From contig KN834762.1 of assembly GCA_000827265.1 (NCBI GenBank), positions 912,333 to 976,332 of the forward strand: DNA of 64,000 nt. The letters run 5' to 3'. The position numbers and the translations under genes are program-made. The stretch comes from Collybiopsis luxurians FD-317 M1. Taxonomy: Eukaryota > Basidiomycota > Agaricomycetes > Agaricales > Omphalotaceae. Shown here piece by piece: positions 1 to 11,040 of this stretch. Position 1 is the first letter of the stretch, and every line of letters starts with the position of its first letter. A model generated the notes under the pieces. It did no database searches. It was given only the letters and a program-made list of their open reading frames with translations, and was not told the origin of the DNA.

Positions 1-3000
1 AGCGTCGTCTTCAAGTTCTAGTTCCGAAAGTGAAACTGATCCGTCTTTCACCTCTTCTCAATTTGAATACGATCATGGTGCTGGTAAACGACTTACGGGT
101 CATCTCAAGGCTACTCAAGGGGGTCAAACTCAAGAGGGAAAGATCGGACTGGGTTTTGTGTTTCCGAGAGATACGGGGATATATGCAGGGAACGAGCTTG
201 TTCAGCGGGAGGATTCAGATGAGTATGTTGGACATGTTGATGATTTTGCGATTGATCCTGGCGTGATGCAACGACAATCGCATTTGTCCCTCGCTTCGTA
301 TCCTTCTGCAGGCTCAATCTACACGGATGACGATGAGTCTGAGCTTGATGTGCTCTCGGAGACTGCAGGAAGTGGAAGCAAGAATGTTCAGTTCGATCCT
401 CAACTTGACCTCGAAAAGTTGGATGAGACACACAGCAGGCGCAAGGCAGCGCTGCTGGGGCTCGTTCGGGGTTTAGATGACTTACAGTCTGCAAGAGCTG
501 GTATTGATCGTTCTGATATTTCTGGTTTGAATGCCCCCAGTGGCGTGGGAAGCAGTATCTTGTCGGGAGAGGAGAGCGACTACTGTGGTGAGAGTGGCCT
601 GGCCGTTAGTGGGTCTTTGGACTCGGGATCTGGGTCTGGATTTGACAATTCCGCCATTGCCGATGTCAGACGGAATAGGGAAGCCGAATCTGAATCCGAG
701 TATGAGGTTGACGATAGCATCGACGATAACGTTGGTGTTTCGGTTTCCACCCCTTCTACTCCACGCACTCCACGCATTGTTGTACCGCCGCCGTCGCCAC
801 AACCGTCATCTCTCTCAAATAACCCCACCGCGAGCCGAAGAGCAAGCCAATACTTTCCCAAGTCTACTGCGCCTACCTTCCCCAGTGCCGAAGTCCATGA
901 CAGCAAAAGTATCGGTGTCAGTGTTCTTTCCGAGCGGTTGTCTTCGAAATTGAAAAAGTACGATCACTTGCCTCCTTCCCCACGATTCCCTTCCCCAAAG
1001 GTCGAAGAAAAAAATAAATATTATACCTCTGATGTCGGCAGCCTCCGAACCTCTCGTTTGATGCAGAGTAGGCCAAACGAGGAGAAAGAACAGGATGTCA
1101 AATCTTTGTCCAAACGGAGGTCCTATGCAAAAGATCGATCACCTTCGGCTACGAAATCCCCTTCATCAGCTCCTCCACCTGTGTCTCCCCCCTCATCGTC
1201 CGTTTCCCCTGTCGTACCCCCAGATTCGAGCCAGCAAGTGGTAGGTGCCGCACCCGAGTCATCTACTCCGCGGGAATCATGCAACACTTACGAATCCGTG
1301 ATGCTAGCCAAACGATTCCAAGAAACTGTCGTACGTACTCGACAGGCGTTTGGTATCCCGCCATCCGAGTCGGAAGAGATCTATCATCCCTCTTCGTCTT
1401 CGACCGACCGTGACGCTCGTCAGAGCACATCATCACCAACAACGCTCCCTCCCGCGGTTAGTATGGCTTCGGGTGTGAATGTCGCTATAGAAGGTCTTAG
1501 CTGGGAGCATGAAGGGGATAACGAGTTGAGTGTTGGGGCGGAGAATTTGTTTAGGACGCTGAGTATTGGTGAGAGTGGGGATGCTCAGGGGAGGGGGCGT
1601 TCACAGCAACGGGCTTATGAGCGGAGAAGTCGGAGGTCTGAGCAGGAGCAGTATACTCCGCAGGAGGAAATGCCTTCTGAACGGAACGACAAGTCCAAGT
1701 CTCGGGAACGGCGGCAATCACGGCATCGGTCCCGGACGCCGATGGCCCGACCTAAATCCCTACAGCGGACTTCGGATGGAGGTCAAAGCGCAGCAAATGA
1801 TCTAGAAACTCGCGAGTCCTCCTGGCGTTCGCATGTTGGCGCAAACACGTACTATTCCGTTCTCGAGCGTTACGGCGAGGCGGAGGTTCGGAGACAGGAA
1901 GTGATTTGGGAGTTGTGTACAGCTGAAGCGAGTTTTGTCGAAAATCTCTCCTCCGTCATCAACCTGTTTATTCTTCCTCTGCGTGTCCAGGCCAGCAAAA
2001 CTTGGATTGCCGGTGTTCCTCTCGAGATAGCCAAAGCATTGGATTGGTTGGAGGACATTATTTATTTACACAGGCAGATTTGTGACACGTTGCAGTCTTT
2101 TCAAACTCCGGAACATTGGCTCGGCGAGGTCGCTGTTGACGGTAAATTAGAACGAAGTGGAAGAGTGGTGCAGGCGCTGCGTACTTTTGTTCCCAGGTTA
2201 GAGATATATCAACCGTATCTAGTGAAGATCGGCAGTATCTTGGAAATGCTCAAGAGGTTGGTGAGGGATGAGGGTAGTGATTTTGGTGAGTTCGTTAGAA
2301 TACAGGAGAAGTCGCCGGAATGTAGGGCACCCTTGTCGAGTTTATTGCTGGAACCTGTCGATAGAGTCGCTATGTATCCCGATTTCTTTCAGGTGAGTGC
2401 TGGCCAGGTTTTATTCTTGCTCTGGCACATCTCACGTAATTTAAATTCGCAGAAACTATTGGACGTAACGCCAAAAAGTCACGAGGAATATCTGTCTACC
2501 CTGATGCTGCTGCACTCAACTACTCTCGTCGTCAAGACTCTGTTGGCTGTCAAGGAGATAGAAGAAGAATACGAGCTTATCAAGAATATCTTGGAACGCC
2601 TCGATGGACTGCCTTCTGCGACAAACCTAGCACGAAGAGAACGCCGTTTGCTTTGCCATGGCCAATTGATTCGAATGGATTCCCGCAATCTCCGCAAATC
2701 AAAATCGAATGATCGCCAGTCGCCCGACTCGCAGAACAGGATTAGTAGACTCGTAGAAGCGATTAATGAATGGGATACTAGAAGATCAAGATCTGGTTCT
2801 GTCAAATCGAACGGTTCAGCCTCAACAGGTGTTTCTTTTCGTTCTGTCGAGACTAGCTCTCCGCCTCCTCCGCTTCCGCTGTCAGTACTGGTGTTTTCGG
2901 ATCTAGTTGTTCTTGCTACGACCAAGTTCTCTCCGAGAGAAAACCCTCAAGAGTCACAAGGATCTGAGAGATGGACACTTTGTGAAGACATTGGCGTTGC

Positions 3001-3566
3001 CCGTGTTTTAGGTGTTGAAGAGAGTTCTGGCCACACCCCGCAAGATGATGAGGGTAGGTTGTGTTGATTCTAACATCTCCGCAAATGCCCTAACCATCCG
3101 ATACTTAGGATGTTCTTCAATAGCTGTTGATTTGTTGCCTGTGGAATTCGATCTTGACCGGAACGTCTCCTGCGGAACGTCTGTTAAGACCATTCAATTC
3201 GAACTACCTGCGACCATTGCATCAAATCCCTCACGAGAGTCGTGGCTATCTGCCCTGAGGCGTTCTTCCCAATCGACTTTGCGTATCATTGCCAATCCAG
3301 GTGTCATGCGTACAAGTGGTGACATCGAAGGGCCCAATTACCTTCTCGAACAAGATCGGCGAAGGATTCTAGAGTCAATTTTGGAGACCGGATTACCTTT
3401 GCCGAAAAGCCCTTCGTTACAGCTTGCAGATGAATCGATCTCGATAGGGTTAGGAAAGAGGTGCGATTCGACGCAGATGGAGAGGGAAGAGCGAGGATGG
3501 TGGTCGTTGCAGTTTCAGCAGTTGCTTAGGGAGCGTTGGTATAGCTTAGACACTTGTAGCTCTTAG
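1..3566 (+). CDS. Rho guanine-nucleotide exchange factor (DH-PH), 5' end outside window
   Basis: The frame is open from base 2, so the start lies before the window. Exons are about 1-2392, 2453-3053 and 3109-3566; introns 2393-2452 and 3054-3108 are GT-AG, and the second restores frame to the TAG at 3566. The first ~1850 nt encode a Ser/Pro-rich, probably disordered region with RS-type and acidic stretches. From ~1885 to ~2640 comes a DH (RhoGEF) domain: it opens with RRQEVIWELCTAEASFVENL and holds the conserved PLSSLLLEPVDRVAMYPDFF helix. The region ~2640-3330 (CHGQLIRM onward, then LSVLVFSDLVVLAT) fits the following PH domain. By family, it would load GTP onto a Rho/Cdc42-type GTPase at the cortex; the specific GTPase cannot be read. 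The DH assignment is firm, the PH limits are approximate. Confidence 0.85.
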
Positions 3567-3670
3567 CTTGGATGTATGCAAATTTGAGATCCTCATCTAT
3601 TATGGGGAATAGGATGACTACAACGCGTCCCTGTGGTCACTATCAACATACATTGTCAAGCATGGTGGGA

Positions 3671-5119
3671 TTACTTTTGCAAAGGGGGAGTGTCAACCAA
3701 TACCCTGGCCAGCGCAGCAGCAGGATATCTATCGCCAGGAATTTCGGTCTCCTCTGCGATCTTTCTGATGGTGTCTATCTCTTCCGGACTGAGTTTTACG
3801 GTCGAAGTGCCCATGTTCTCTTTCAAATACTAGAAAATACTCTGAGAAAAATACCGGGAAAGTATGAGAGTACTCGAGTGTCGTACCTTGATGCTCTTCG
3901 TTCCTGGAATGACGACGAAATCTTCACCTTGAGCGAGAATCCAGGCGAGTGTGACCTGGCCAGCGGTAGCGTTATGCTTGGCGCCGATGTCCTTTAGCTT
4001 CTGAACTACATCCAAGATCTTGGGGAAATTCTCTTTCTGGAATCTGAGAGAAGGCTTCAATGAGCAGGAGGAAGATGGAGGAATCGGAGTGGTAGCTCAC
4101 TTGGGCATGTATTTTCTAAAGTCCCCATCTTCGAAATCATCCGGAGAGGTCTGGAGGAAGTATTGTTAACTAGATTAATTATGTATTCTTACAAGTTCGA
4201 CTCACGTATCGACCAGTCAACATTCCGCGAGCCAGAGGAGAGTAGGCAACGACAGTGACGCCGAGTTCCCTCGCAGTCTTAAGAATTGCCAGCTTTTCGT
4301 CCTCGATGTGCAGCGCGAAAGGCGAGTATTCAACTTGGATCGCGGAAATGGGATGTACGGAGTGAGCCCGACGAAGATCTGCCGCCGTGCACTCCGAGAG
4401 GCCAAGGTATTTTACCTTTCCTTCCCTGTTTTGCTTATCGTAAGTGCATGAAATTAAGAATATACATCGAAGACTGACTTGACGAGCTCTGCCATCGTTC
4501 CCACTGTGACCTCAATCGGAACCGTGGGGTCTGGTCTAAGATATGTTCAGCTTGAGAAAATAGCGCATATAACGCTACTCTACACGCACCGATGCTGATA
4601 GTACAGATCAATATAGTCTGTTCCCAAACGCTCAAGAGATTTTGCGCATTGACCCTTCACATAATCCGGATCCCCACGAGGAGCACTTTTTCTGTCTCCT
4701 GAGGCGCCGAATTTGGTTGCAAGGAAAATCTCGCTACGTTTTCCCGTCTTTTTGAACCTGCCATCATGCGAATTAGTTCTCCTTTTGTATACCTTTTCTG
4801 GACTCACCATTTGCCGATAAGCAGCTCCGAGTCGCCTACAGGACCATACGGCTTTAGATGACTTCCGGATAGTACAATCAATGTGTGAACACGAACCGTA
4901 TACATCTGCTGAATCCCAACAGTTGCAGCCTTCTTCGAGAGCCGCGTCCAACACCTAGAAACAGTTATCGCAGGAGATCAGACTGAGGAGGCGTATCACG
5001 CGCACCTTGAGGCGTTCCTCATCGGAGTCAATCGATCCGTACCATATACTGATACCCATAATCCCAAATCCAATAGGATTCACGAGACTGTCGCCGATTT
5101 TTCTTGGTGCTAGAGACAT
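3671..5119 (-). CDS. aldo/keto reductase, nine exons
   Basis: Predicted exons (minus strand): 5119-5006, 4954-4897, 4835-4808, 4757-4590, 4535-4479, 4425-4206, 4150-4101, 4043-3887, 3829-3671; all borders are GT-AG and all phases agree, giving 336 aa, usual for the family. The start ([19 protein letters not shown]) is the only ATG giving the AKR N-terminal strand. The catalytic tetrad is visible: Asp and Tyr in DSADVYG, Lys in LATKFG, His in YYQHR. NADP-binding features are [11 protein letters not shown] and VIPGTKSIK. It should reduce aldehydes or ketones with NADPH in the cytosol, closest in look to the pyridoxal reductase/AKR13-like fungal group; substrate unknown. It is tail-to-tail with the RhoGEF gene, 104 bp apart. 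Confidence 0.9.
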
Positions 5120-6166
5120 TATGTGCGAAAATGAAATGCTGGGCAGCTGGAATTTCTGCCAGGCTTATATATTTTTTGCCAAAAATCAGATGACAGATAA
5201 TTGCGGATGCGCAACGGAGGAGTGTACCCTGAACGCGTAAAAATGATTGTTAATGGACAATCGTCATTTCCCACTGTTCTTTTCCGACGCCGAAGCGACG
5301 AGCGCAACGCGTCCGAGGCGCGTCCGAAGCCCGCATTGGAACTTGGTGGTTCCTGGAACCCTGGTTGGCGACCTCACATCTGTCTGCGTGGACTCTGCTA
5401 GAGTACCCCTGTGACATTCCTAACAAAATTAGATGGGACGAGGATAAGACCCTCACAAGGTTAAATAAGACGGCGTACGTACATACTGTCTAATGTCAGT
5501 GCTCTACAATGAGAACTACTTATCCGAAATCGATACCAGAATTTCACGATAGCCTGCGGCAATTTTCAGGGTCAAAAAAGGTGAGTGGCTTCAGTGAATT
5601 CACCTTGCGAATTTTCACCTTTTAGAAAGGGCCGAAGGCAGCACCAAGAGAAAAGTTTTCGGTCCAGCGGATTATTGCTCGTTAGAGACCGCAGGCAATA
5701 GTTATGAGGAGACTTTGAAGATGCTCAGGACGTTGGAAGGGGCATGTGCCATCCACGCGACGCGTGATTTTCGTGGGATCAAGATTAAGCGCCCGGAATG
5801 ACTCATTGCCGCGTCGCGCTTGTCTTGCAGCTGTTTCCAGATTCCAGATTTAACTCGCTCGCCGCTCACTGATAATCTTCACACTATATGACAAAGGCCG
5901 AAAAAGACCTCAACTCTTGCATCCTCAGAATAATCAGAATAATTAATTATTTATTGAGGTCTTCAATGCGATCAAAAGACTCGAATAGACGAACAATAGA
6001 ACTCCCAAATGCCACAGATCTCACGTGTAATTTCTTTTAAAGTTCGGTGTCCTCAGTCCTGACATTGCCCACTGCTCTCATCCATCTCTTCTCCGTTTCT
6101 TACGACTCTGCGAGTTGACCTTACGACCACATTGCTCTCTCTTTTAGTTTCTTGTTCCGTTCTCAA
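5120..6166. other. divergent intergenic region
   Basis: About 1 kb between the aldo/keto reductase (-) and the next gene (+), presumably holding both promoters. A pyrimidine-rich tract (about 6050-6160) lies just before the ATG at 6167, as is common at fungal transcription starts. GC-rich CGACG/GCGCGTCCGA repeats occur near 5285-5335. I see no coding region here. Confidence 0.5.
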
Positions 6167-7581
6167 ATGCCTGTTCACGGTGAAGATCAAGCTTTCTCTG
6201 TCCATGTTCAAGACTCTCGTCCAGGAATACAAGCCACTCGTCGTCGCGGAAGGTCAGTTCTCGAAACCACAATGGTTTTCAGAACTGCCGGAGATTCATG
6301 CGCGCGAGTGAGGGCCGAAAATGCTGATAAAATCCGCATCAGCATTACTGGGTGCGTTACTACTGCTCAGGTTCAGAATACTGACAATTGAATATTGAAA
6401 TTTACAGCCCCAAACCCGTCGAAGACGAGAACCAAAGCGAAGCTACTGCATCAGCGCGCCCGTTCTACAACACGAGCACTTCTGTGACAATCACTCATCG
6501 CGATGTGAATCTGGCCTTGAACGTCCGTCGACCTCGACCTCTGATCCGTTTTGTTTCTGTTGGTCCCATCTCTGAAGAAGAAGCCATGCTTCATCCGGGA
6601 GAGGAGAAGATACCCGACAAGACTAGAGCGGCAGAACCTTCTTCAAAGGACTCGGAGAAGGCTAAGGCCAAAGTTCGGCCAGTATCAGCTCCATCGCCCT
6701 CACCTGAAGTAGTAAAGGCGATGCTGGATGCTCCTCCAATGCAGCCCGTCGTTTTTGCTCGTCCGCTCTCAGCTCCGATGCTTCCAGGGGAAATGGTGCA
6801 AGCCATGTTAGAGGGTCAGGCGCGTACAGGTAAACATCCAGAGGTGCCTCCTCCCCAGTCTCTTGTTCCAGCTCGTCCATCTGCTCCGCTTCGCATTGTC
6901 ACGAATCCGACGTCTCTTCCGTACGACGTAAACCCTGATTCAGACGTGGATTCTCCTCTTCAATCTGCTTCTTCACCCCTCCTGTCTTTCAGACCCCATC
7001 AGTTCAGCGGTGGACGCTCTGTACTCCCTCGGCGGGTGGTCCTGGATGAACCGCTGGCGTCTCTGTGCCCTCCCTCTCCCTCTGAGAGCTCTTTGTTGCG
7101 TGATGTCATTCCAGAGGAAGTAGAAGAGGAGAACGTTGAGGCAGCTGTCTCCCTCGACAGCAGCCTTCGTTCCTTCACGACGGCAAGCGAGTCTATCCGT
7201 AGAGGGAAGGTTGGAAACCTGACCAAAGCTGTCATGGAGAAGTTATCGAGTTCCAGCTCTCGCCAGACTTCCTCCGGTACAGCTCTTGGACGCCCCTCCA
7301 TGTCTCCTCCGCCCTCGGCGTTCCAACGGTTTGAACGTGCATTGGGCGCTGGTACTGGGTCGTCACTCAGTCTTGCTTCTCGGAGCAGCTTGAAAAGCGT
7401 CAACGGGACTGGAAGAGGCGTGAAAGCCCTTCTTGGGAAAGCAAGGGCTATGGGGAAGGGCATAAAGAGGTCGAGGGAGGATGAGAACGTTGATCCTGAG
7501 TACGCGAACGAGAACTTTGAATGCCCCATCGCCGGACGAAGAATCAAGAGGAAGCTCTTGGGAATGACTATCAGTCAGTGA
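6167..7581 (+). CDS. low-complexity protein of unknown function
   Basis: Exon 1 is 6167-6351 and exon 2 is 6408-7581; the GT-AG intron 6352-6407 joins in phase 2, giving about 452 aa. The ATG at 6167 opens MPVHGEDQAFSVHVQDSRPG. I do not recognise a family. The exon 2 part has a degenerate internal repeat around residues 150-220: PVSAPSPSPEVVKAMLDAP is followed by ARPLSAPMLPGEMVQAMLEG and a shorter ARPSAP copy. The C-terminus is basic (GKARAMGKGIKRSREDENVD and GRRIKRKLLGM), resembling nuclear localisation signals. There are no membrane segments. A nuclear, mostly disordered protein is my inference only. Confidence 0.65.
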
Positions 7582-8850
7582 TGTTCCTTTGATAGGCTGG
7601 TATCCTGGAGATATCTTGTCTCGGTTGTTTTATAGGTTTTTCTTAATTATTTGAGTCTCCCACTTTCCTTTACTCACTCTCTTTTATTTACGATCGTGAT
7701 GACCATGCCTTCATGACTGGTAGACGTTGATTATCAAGTTATACGCATCGCATTCATATACCTTAGCACCTCTGTAGATTAATCGATAGAACGTTAGTTA
7801 CTACCAGTGGCTAACGATCTAACATTCATATGGCTCTCTTCTCAATGACAACTTGCCAGAGTTTTGTCGGACTTAATTTTTGATTACGGGAAGCTAATCA
7901 TCCCGGAAGACTAAGCGACGCACGCGCAGCACCTGAGCATCTCCACTTGATGCTGCAGGTCCAAGGGAGATGCGGCAGCGCTGCCCCCCTGTGCTAAGGT
8001 CAGAAGTGGCGACGCTGTATCAGGATAGTTCAGTCTGAGTGCTATGAGACATGCAGCTTACTAACTTTCATAGATTTGTTATATCTAGCTTGGCGAGACA
8101 GAACACTGATCGCTTTTCCCTCTGTCTCGCCAAGTAAGATGTTATTTTATTATGTATGTCCATACTCACTAGGGTTTTCTTCTGTCTCGTCAGCGACTTT
8201 TTACGCTAACCATCCCTTCCCACCCTGATCTTTTACTTTGACGCCTAAATCAAATGTTATCGAACGATATTACTTGTTCTCTCATGGACTTTGTTTATAG
8301 TAATTTATATCTGCATTTTTGATTCTCATTATCTATGTAACTGTGGACGATCGAGTACAGACCGTAGCATTTTTTTTGTAACCCTTTCCGGAGCATCCCA
8401 ATGCACACGGGCCTTTCTGGGCTGCTTTCTTTGGCTAAAAGTGGAAGTCTTCCATGAGATGATTGGAAGCGCCTGAGACCCATTGATATTCTTGGTGCCG
8501 TGTTGTTCCGCGATTTGTTTCGGCAAATATCCGACACATAACTCTCACCTAAGTGCCCAACACTCGCACAATAGAGCATGGCATTTTGACTTAAAGTCCC
8601 TCATCTGTGAGGGCATTACTTTCAATCCATGCAGAATGTTAATCTGCAGATTTTGGTAAACATATACTCAATGCACTAACTACTCTCCAGTGCATAATGT
8701 TAAATGATTGGTGGACTTGCAACAGATGAAGCAAGAATGCAGATACAGATGGTATCCCTTCTGACTACTGGCATATTGTCTTTGCCAGCAAAGGGTTCTA
8801 GGATGGTGGCACTTTATCTCTGCAGTTTGGACATGCTGATTATTGACTCT
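7582..8850. other. gene-poor region downstream of 7581
   Basis: AT-rich, with no coding signal I trust. It holds one clean hairpin (8089-8134, listed separately) and short open frames on both strands (about 8290-8580) with no recognisable protein. The sequence becomes more repeat-like towards 8850, where a transposon is inserted. Confidence 0.4.
8089..8134. repeat. 14-bp perfect inverted repeat (hairpin)
   Basis: CTTGGCGAGACAGA at 8089-8102 is matched by its exact reverse complement at 8121-8134, with an 18-nt loop. It may be a small folded RNA or a transposon end. A further TCTGTCTCG copy follows near 8181, so the motif may be reiterated. Confidence 0.6.
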
Positions 8851-9464
8851 GTACAAGGTAGTGATGGATAGGGTCAGGTTGGGGAGGGCTTGGGAAGGCT
8901 TGGGCTTGATATAGTCTGAGCCCTGACCCTGAGCCCAAGCCTGAGGCTCAAATCCCAGGGCTTGGGCTCAAGGCAGTTGTAAAGACAAACATGACACATA
9001 CAAAGTAATTAGAATACTGTTCAGCATTACACATACAAACTACTACACTAGTGTCTAATCATCAGTATCAGATTGAATCCAACTCCACCTCAATAAGAAA
9101 TAATTCATCTTCCTTGACCAGATTTTTTGCAGCTTGCTTGCTTTCTATATTTTCCATCTCAGCAGGCTGTAGAAGCTCCTCCTCCTCTTCTAGTTGAGTT
9201 GAAGGCTGTGGATCACATATAATCAACTCCCAATGAATGGTGCACTTGACAACTTGTAGTGCTTCAACAATATTGCCCTTCAGGTGATTACAACACTTAG
9301 AAATAGTGATGCTTAATTGAGTCCAAGCCCAGGGCTCAGGGCTTTCAAAGATCAAGCTGGAGCCTTGAGCCCTCTTAGGCCCTGGCATAGGGTTGGGCTT
9401 TCTAGGGCTGGGTAGGGCTGGGCTTTAGGGCTCAAGCCCAACCCTCCCCATCACTAGTACAAGG
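8851..9464. mobile_element. non-autonomous hAT-like transposon with 8-bp target duplication
   Basis: The element is 8859-9456 (598 bp). It is flanked by the 8-bp direct repeat GTACAAGG at 8851-8858 and 9457-9464, the duplication length typical of hAT transposons. Its ends are inverted: TAGTGATGG at the left, CCATCACTA at the right. Both subterminal regions are packed with GGGCTTGGG/AGCCCAAGC motifs in both orientations, as in hAT subterminal repeats. A minus-strand frame (9388-9068, 106 aa) contains HLKGNIVEALQVVKCTIHW, which weakly resembles the C-terminal dimerisation region of fungal hAT transposases; this could be a transposase remnant. Superfamily rests on TSD length and ends; the transposase link is tentative. 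Confidence 0.75.
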
Positions 9465-9975
9465 TGATACAGAAATGAAATCATTGATTTTCTGCACTAT
9501 GTGAGTTATTACTAGTACTATGCATGGGTAGAAACTTAAGTTGAACTTGAAGATTGTTAATGACAATATTGCACAATTTTTGTGTTCAAGCTTACAATTA
9601 TACAGAATTGATGATTCTGCAATTGGAATTGAACACTGGGGTACTTGATACTACTACTGCAGACAGTTGGCCTGGTGTGGTACTACTTATTGTTGAGTGG
9701 CCAAGTACTCAATGGACAGCTGCTGGAATCTTGCCCCTAACCTGTCAATGCTAGCAGACTCACCCAGTTTCCTTGCAAGTGTTCTGTTGAGCCCATACAA
9801 CTCCAATGTACCCCAGGGGTATTCAATGACAAGTGGTTCAACTTAGACAAACTTACTTTAGTGGCTCAAGGCATTGCAGACAGAGTATCCATACACAGGC
9901 AATTAGTATCCAGGGTTACAGCACAAGTTGGATGATAGCTGAGCATTTGCATCTGGTTGAGATTCATTGGTTTTA
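9465..9975. other. non-coding spacer
   Basis: AT-rich sequence between two mobile elements. No coding or structural feature could be supported. Confidence 0.35.
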
Positions 9976-10214
9976 GGAGTGGTGCATCAGGAAAAAGCCC
10001 TAAAGCCCAGGCTACCCAGACTGGCCAGGGGACACCCCCTAAATCCTAGGCAACCTTGGGCTCTCTGAGCATCCTGAGACCATCTCAAACCTATTTTCAA
10101 CTGGCCTCAGAGATCCCAGGGAGCCCAGGTTACCCCTCAGGGACCTTGAGGCTCCCTAGGATTTGGGGGTGTCCCTGGGCAGCCTGGGCTTCAGGTCATT
10201 TTTCCTGATGTGCC
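9976..10214. mobile_element. hairpin MITE (~240 bp inverted-repeat element)
   Basis: The two halves are imperfect reverse complements: TGCATCAGGAAAAA near 9983-9996 pairs with TTTTTCCTGATGTGC near 10199-10213, and the pairing continues inward through CCCAGGCT, GGGACACCCCC and AAATCCTAGG (about 10008-10055 with 10150-10190). The whole element could fold on itself. TA dinucleotides flank both proposed ends, compatible with a TA target duplication, but exact borders are uncertain. Confidence 0.6.
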
Positions 10215-10810
10215 TAGTCTGTACAAATGGAGTAATGCCAGCTTTGCCTTTTCCATTAAAGGAACCTGGGAAAGTGGCTATCAGCTAGGATAATATTATG
10301 TTAGAAGATGGATGACTATGTTGTACAACTAGAGAAGATACACAGAAGTGGATGATGAGTTGGCCTGATATTCTAGAACATGGAGTAGCACCCTTTGCCC
10401 ATCAGTACCATTTGCCCCCATGGATAAGCCATCACTTAAATGGTTCAGGAGGAGCTCTGGAGTCAGGAGTAATCAGGATGAAACTCAAAGTTGGTTGGTC
10501 AGCTTGGGATGAATTACTGGAACAGGAGAAAGGATGACACTTTTGCAGGGATTTTTGTTGGGTTTTGGTTTTCAATCTCCAGGTTTAAGGATATATGTGC
10601 CATTTGTATGAAGATGTGGACAATTTGTATGGTTTCTCAGACATTGGATTTTGTATAAGTAGTGGAAGTAGCTACTGCATAACTCAGAATATTGCATCCC
10701 TCAGTTAGACACTTTAATCTCACTCTTCTCTTGCCTGGTACTTTGGTCCAATTGTCAGACAGTATCACAGACTACTTGTTGGTTGAGCCAGACTCTCCTC
10801 TTGTAGTACC
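10215..10810. other. non-coding spacer
   Basis: AT-rich with weak short frames only (such as 10352-10537, +). No similarity to a gene recognised. Confidence 0.3.
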
Positions 10811-11040
10811 ACTCATCATTTGCTGGTTAGTATGCTAGCCTTGTGGTTCAAGTCAACCCATTGTTTGCTGGCCAGAGAGCTGACCTTGTCACAACTTTTG
10901 TATACCCTACTTGTCATTTGCTGGTTAGTATGCCAGCCTTGTGGTCCAAGTTGACTTGTTGTTTGTTGGCCTGTGTGCTGACCTTGTTGCAAACCTAGTA
11001 TACCCACTCATTGTTTGTCAGTTAGTGTGCTGGTTTTTCC
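10811..11040. repeat. degenerate 98-bp tandem repeat
   Basis: CATTTGCTGGTTAGTATG begins at 10817 and again at 10915 (98-bp period), with a third, more diverged start near 11012. Each unit has two half-units of about 49 bp that resemble each other (TTGCTGGTTAGTATGCTAGC versus TTGCTGGCCAGAGAGCTGAC). About 2.3 copies are present. Confidence 0.65.

Noticed and set aside
6999..7547. 182-aa minus-strand frame opposite the 6167 gene
   Set aside because: Mirror of a Ser/Pro-rich plus-strand exon; no splice pattern or domain of its own.
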